NCBI GenBank assembly: GCA_007116865.1
Contig: SKHR01000129.1
Span: 1 to 6,240 of the forward strand
Length of the DNA: 6,240 nt
Direction: 5' to 3'
Source of the DNA: Marinospirillum sp.
GTDB taxonomy: Bacteria; Pseudomonadota; Gammaproteobacteria; Pseudomonadales; Halomonadaceae
Shown here in pieces: positions 5,675-6,240 of this stretch. The notes beneath the pieces are model-generated. The model was not told the DNA's origin and ran no database searches. It was given only the letters and a program-made list of their open reading frames with translations. Position 1 is the stretch's first letter. The number at the start of each line of letters is the position of its first letter. The translations under genes and the position numbers were made by a program.

Positions 5675-6240
5675 ATGAGTAGCGGACGTATCGTACAGAT
5701 CATCGGTGCCGTTATCGACGTAGAATTTGACCGGGCTAACGTTCCTAACGTTTATGACGCCCTGACCGTCGATGGCAGCGAAATGATTCTAGAAGTACAG
5801 CAGCAGCTCGGTGACGGCACCGTGCGCTGCATTGCAATGGGCTCTACTGAGGGTCTGAAGCGTGGCCTGGTGGCTCAAAACACCAATGCCCCTATTTCTG
5901 TGCCTGTGGGAACCAAAACCCTGGGCCGGATCATGGACGTATTGGGTCGCCCCATCGACGAAGCCGGTCCAATCGGCGAAGAAGAGCGTTGGGCGATTCA
6001 CCGTAAAGCCCCCACCTATGACGAACAATCCAGCGCGATTGAGCTGCTGGAAACGGGCATCAAGGTTATCGACCTGGTGTGTCCTTTCGCCAAGGGCGGT
6101 AAGGTCGGCCTGTTCGGCGGTGCCGGTGTTGGTAAAACCGTTAACATGATGGAGTTGATCCGTAACATCGCGATCGAGCACAGCGGCTACTCGGTATTTG
6201 CCGGGGTTGGTGAGCGTACGCGTGAAGGGAACGACTTCTA
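5675..6240 (+). CDS. atpD: F1Fo ATP synthase subunit beta, N-terminal part (3' end outside window)
   Basis: Beta carries the catalytic sites of F1. The frame starts at ATG 5675, 6 nt after AGAGGA (5663-5668), and is still open at the window edge after 188 full codons plus two bases, of an expected total near 460. The start MSSGRIVQIIGAVIDVEF is the conserved opening of the beta-barrel domain. LGRIMDVLGRPIDE and IKVIDLVCPFAKGGK follow. The P-loop is GGAGVGKT at 148-155, with K154 and T155 as the phosphate and magnesium ligands. GVGERTREGNDF (177-188) holds the catalytic glutamate E180 and R181, equal to E. coli E181 and R182. Walker B, the DELSEED loop and the C-terminus lie beyond the edge. 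atpC should follow. Confidence 0.98.
   Translation, partial: MSSGRIVQIIGAVIDVEFDRANVPNVYDALTVDGSEMILEVQQQLGDGTVRCIAMGSTEGLKRGLVAQNTNAPISVPVGTKTLGRIMDVLGRPIDEAGPIGEEERWAIHRKAPTYDEQSSAIELLETGIKVIDLVCPFAKGGKVGLFGGAGVGKTVNMMELIRNIAIEHSGYSVFAGVGERTREGNDF

Noticed and set aside
5789..6181. 130-codon - strand frame opposite atpD
   Set aside because: It is antisense to the conserved beta P-loop region, with no domain and no separate regulatory signals seen.
1..6240. A previously undescribed system, such as defence, mobile or RNA-guided
   Set aside because: Every long coding region on the + strand is an identified parB or atp gene, gaps are at most 163 bp, and there is no foreign insert or array.

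Overview
The window holds the 3' end of a parB gene followed by most of an F1Fo ATP synthase (atp/unc) operon, all on the + strand, in the order parB' - atpI - atpB - atpE - atpF - atpH - atpA - atpG - atpD'. Both ends are cut: parB lacks its 5' part, and atpD runs off the right edge after 188 complete codons. No RNA gene, CRISPR array, insertion sequence or other mobile element is visible.

The gene order and protein sequences point to a gammaproteobacterium. The subunits resemble the E. coli proteins closely in length and motif, as compared from memory: b is 156 aa, delta 178, alpha 514, gamma 290. A chromosomal parB directly upstream of atpI is typical of the origin-proximal gid-parAB-atp arrangement of Pseudomonas-like and marine gammaproteobacteria, and is not the Enterobacteriaceae layout, which lacks parAB. 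The sequence alone does not let me name a genus.

Layout: 1-285 is the ParB C-terminus. 286-448 is a 163-bp gap with a well-formed sigma70-type promoter (TTGATG, 17 bp, TATAAT) and a short leader. 449-829 is atpI, the assembly factor. 848-1684 is atpB (a), 1790-2017 atpE (c) and 2094-2564 atpF (b), which together form the membrane Fo sector. 2577-3113 is atpH (delta), 3130-4674 atpA (alpha), 4739-5611 atpG (gamma) and 5675 onward atpD (beta), from the F1 sector. The expected atpC (epsilon) would lie beyond the window. Protons passing through a/c turn the c ring and gamma, b and delta hold the stator, and alpha3beta3 makes ATP.

The gaps split into two classes. Three are short (12-18 bp: atpI/atpB, atpF/atpH, atpH/atpA). 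Four are long (63-105 bp: atpB/atpE, atpE/atpF, atpA/atpG, atpG/atpD), and each long gap holds an inverted repeat without a following T-run. The hairpins therefore bracket atpE and atpG. The atpE leader also has a 39-nt G-free stretch and a strong Shine-Dalgarno site, consistent with the need for many c subunits per complex. I see no undescribed biological system. The observations below are regulatory-level or sequence-variant details in an otherwise ordinary housekeeping operon.
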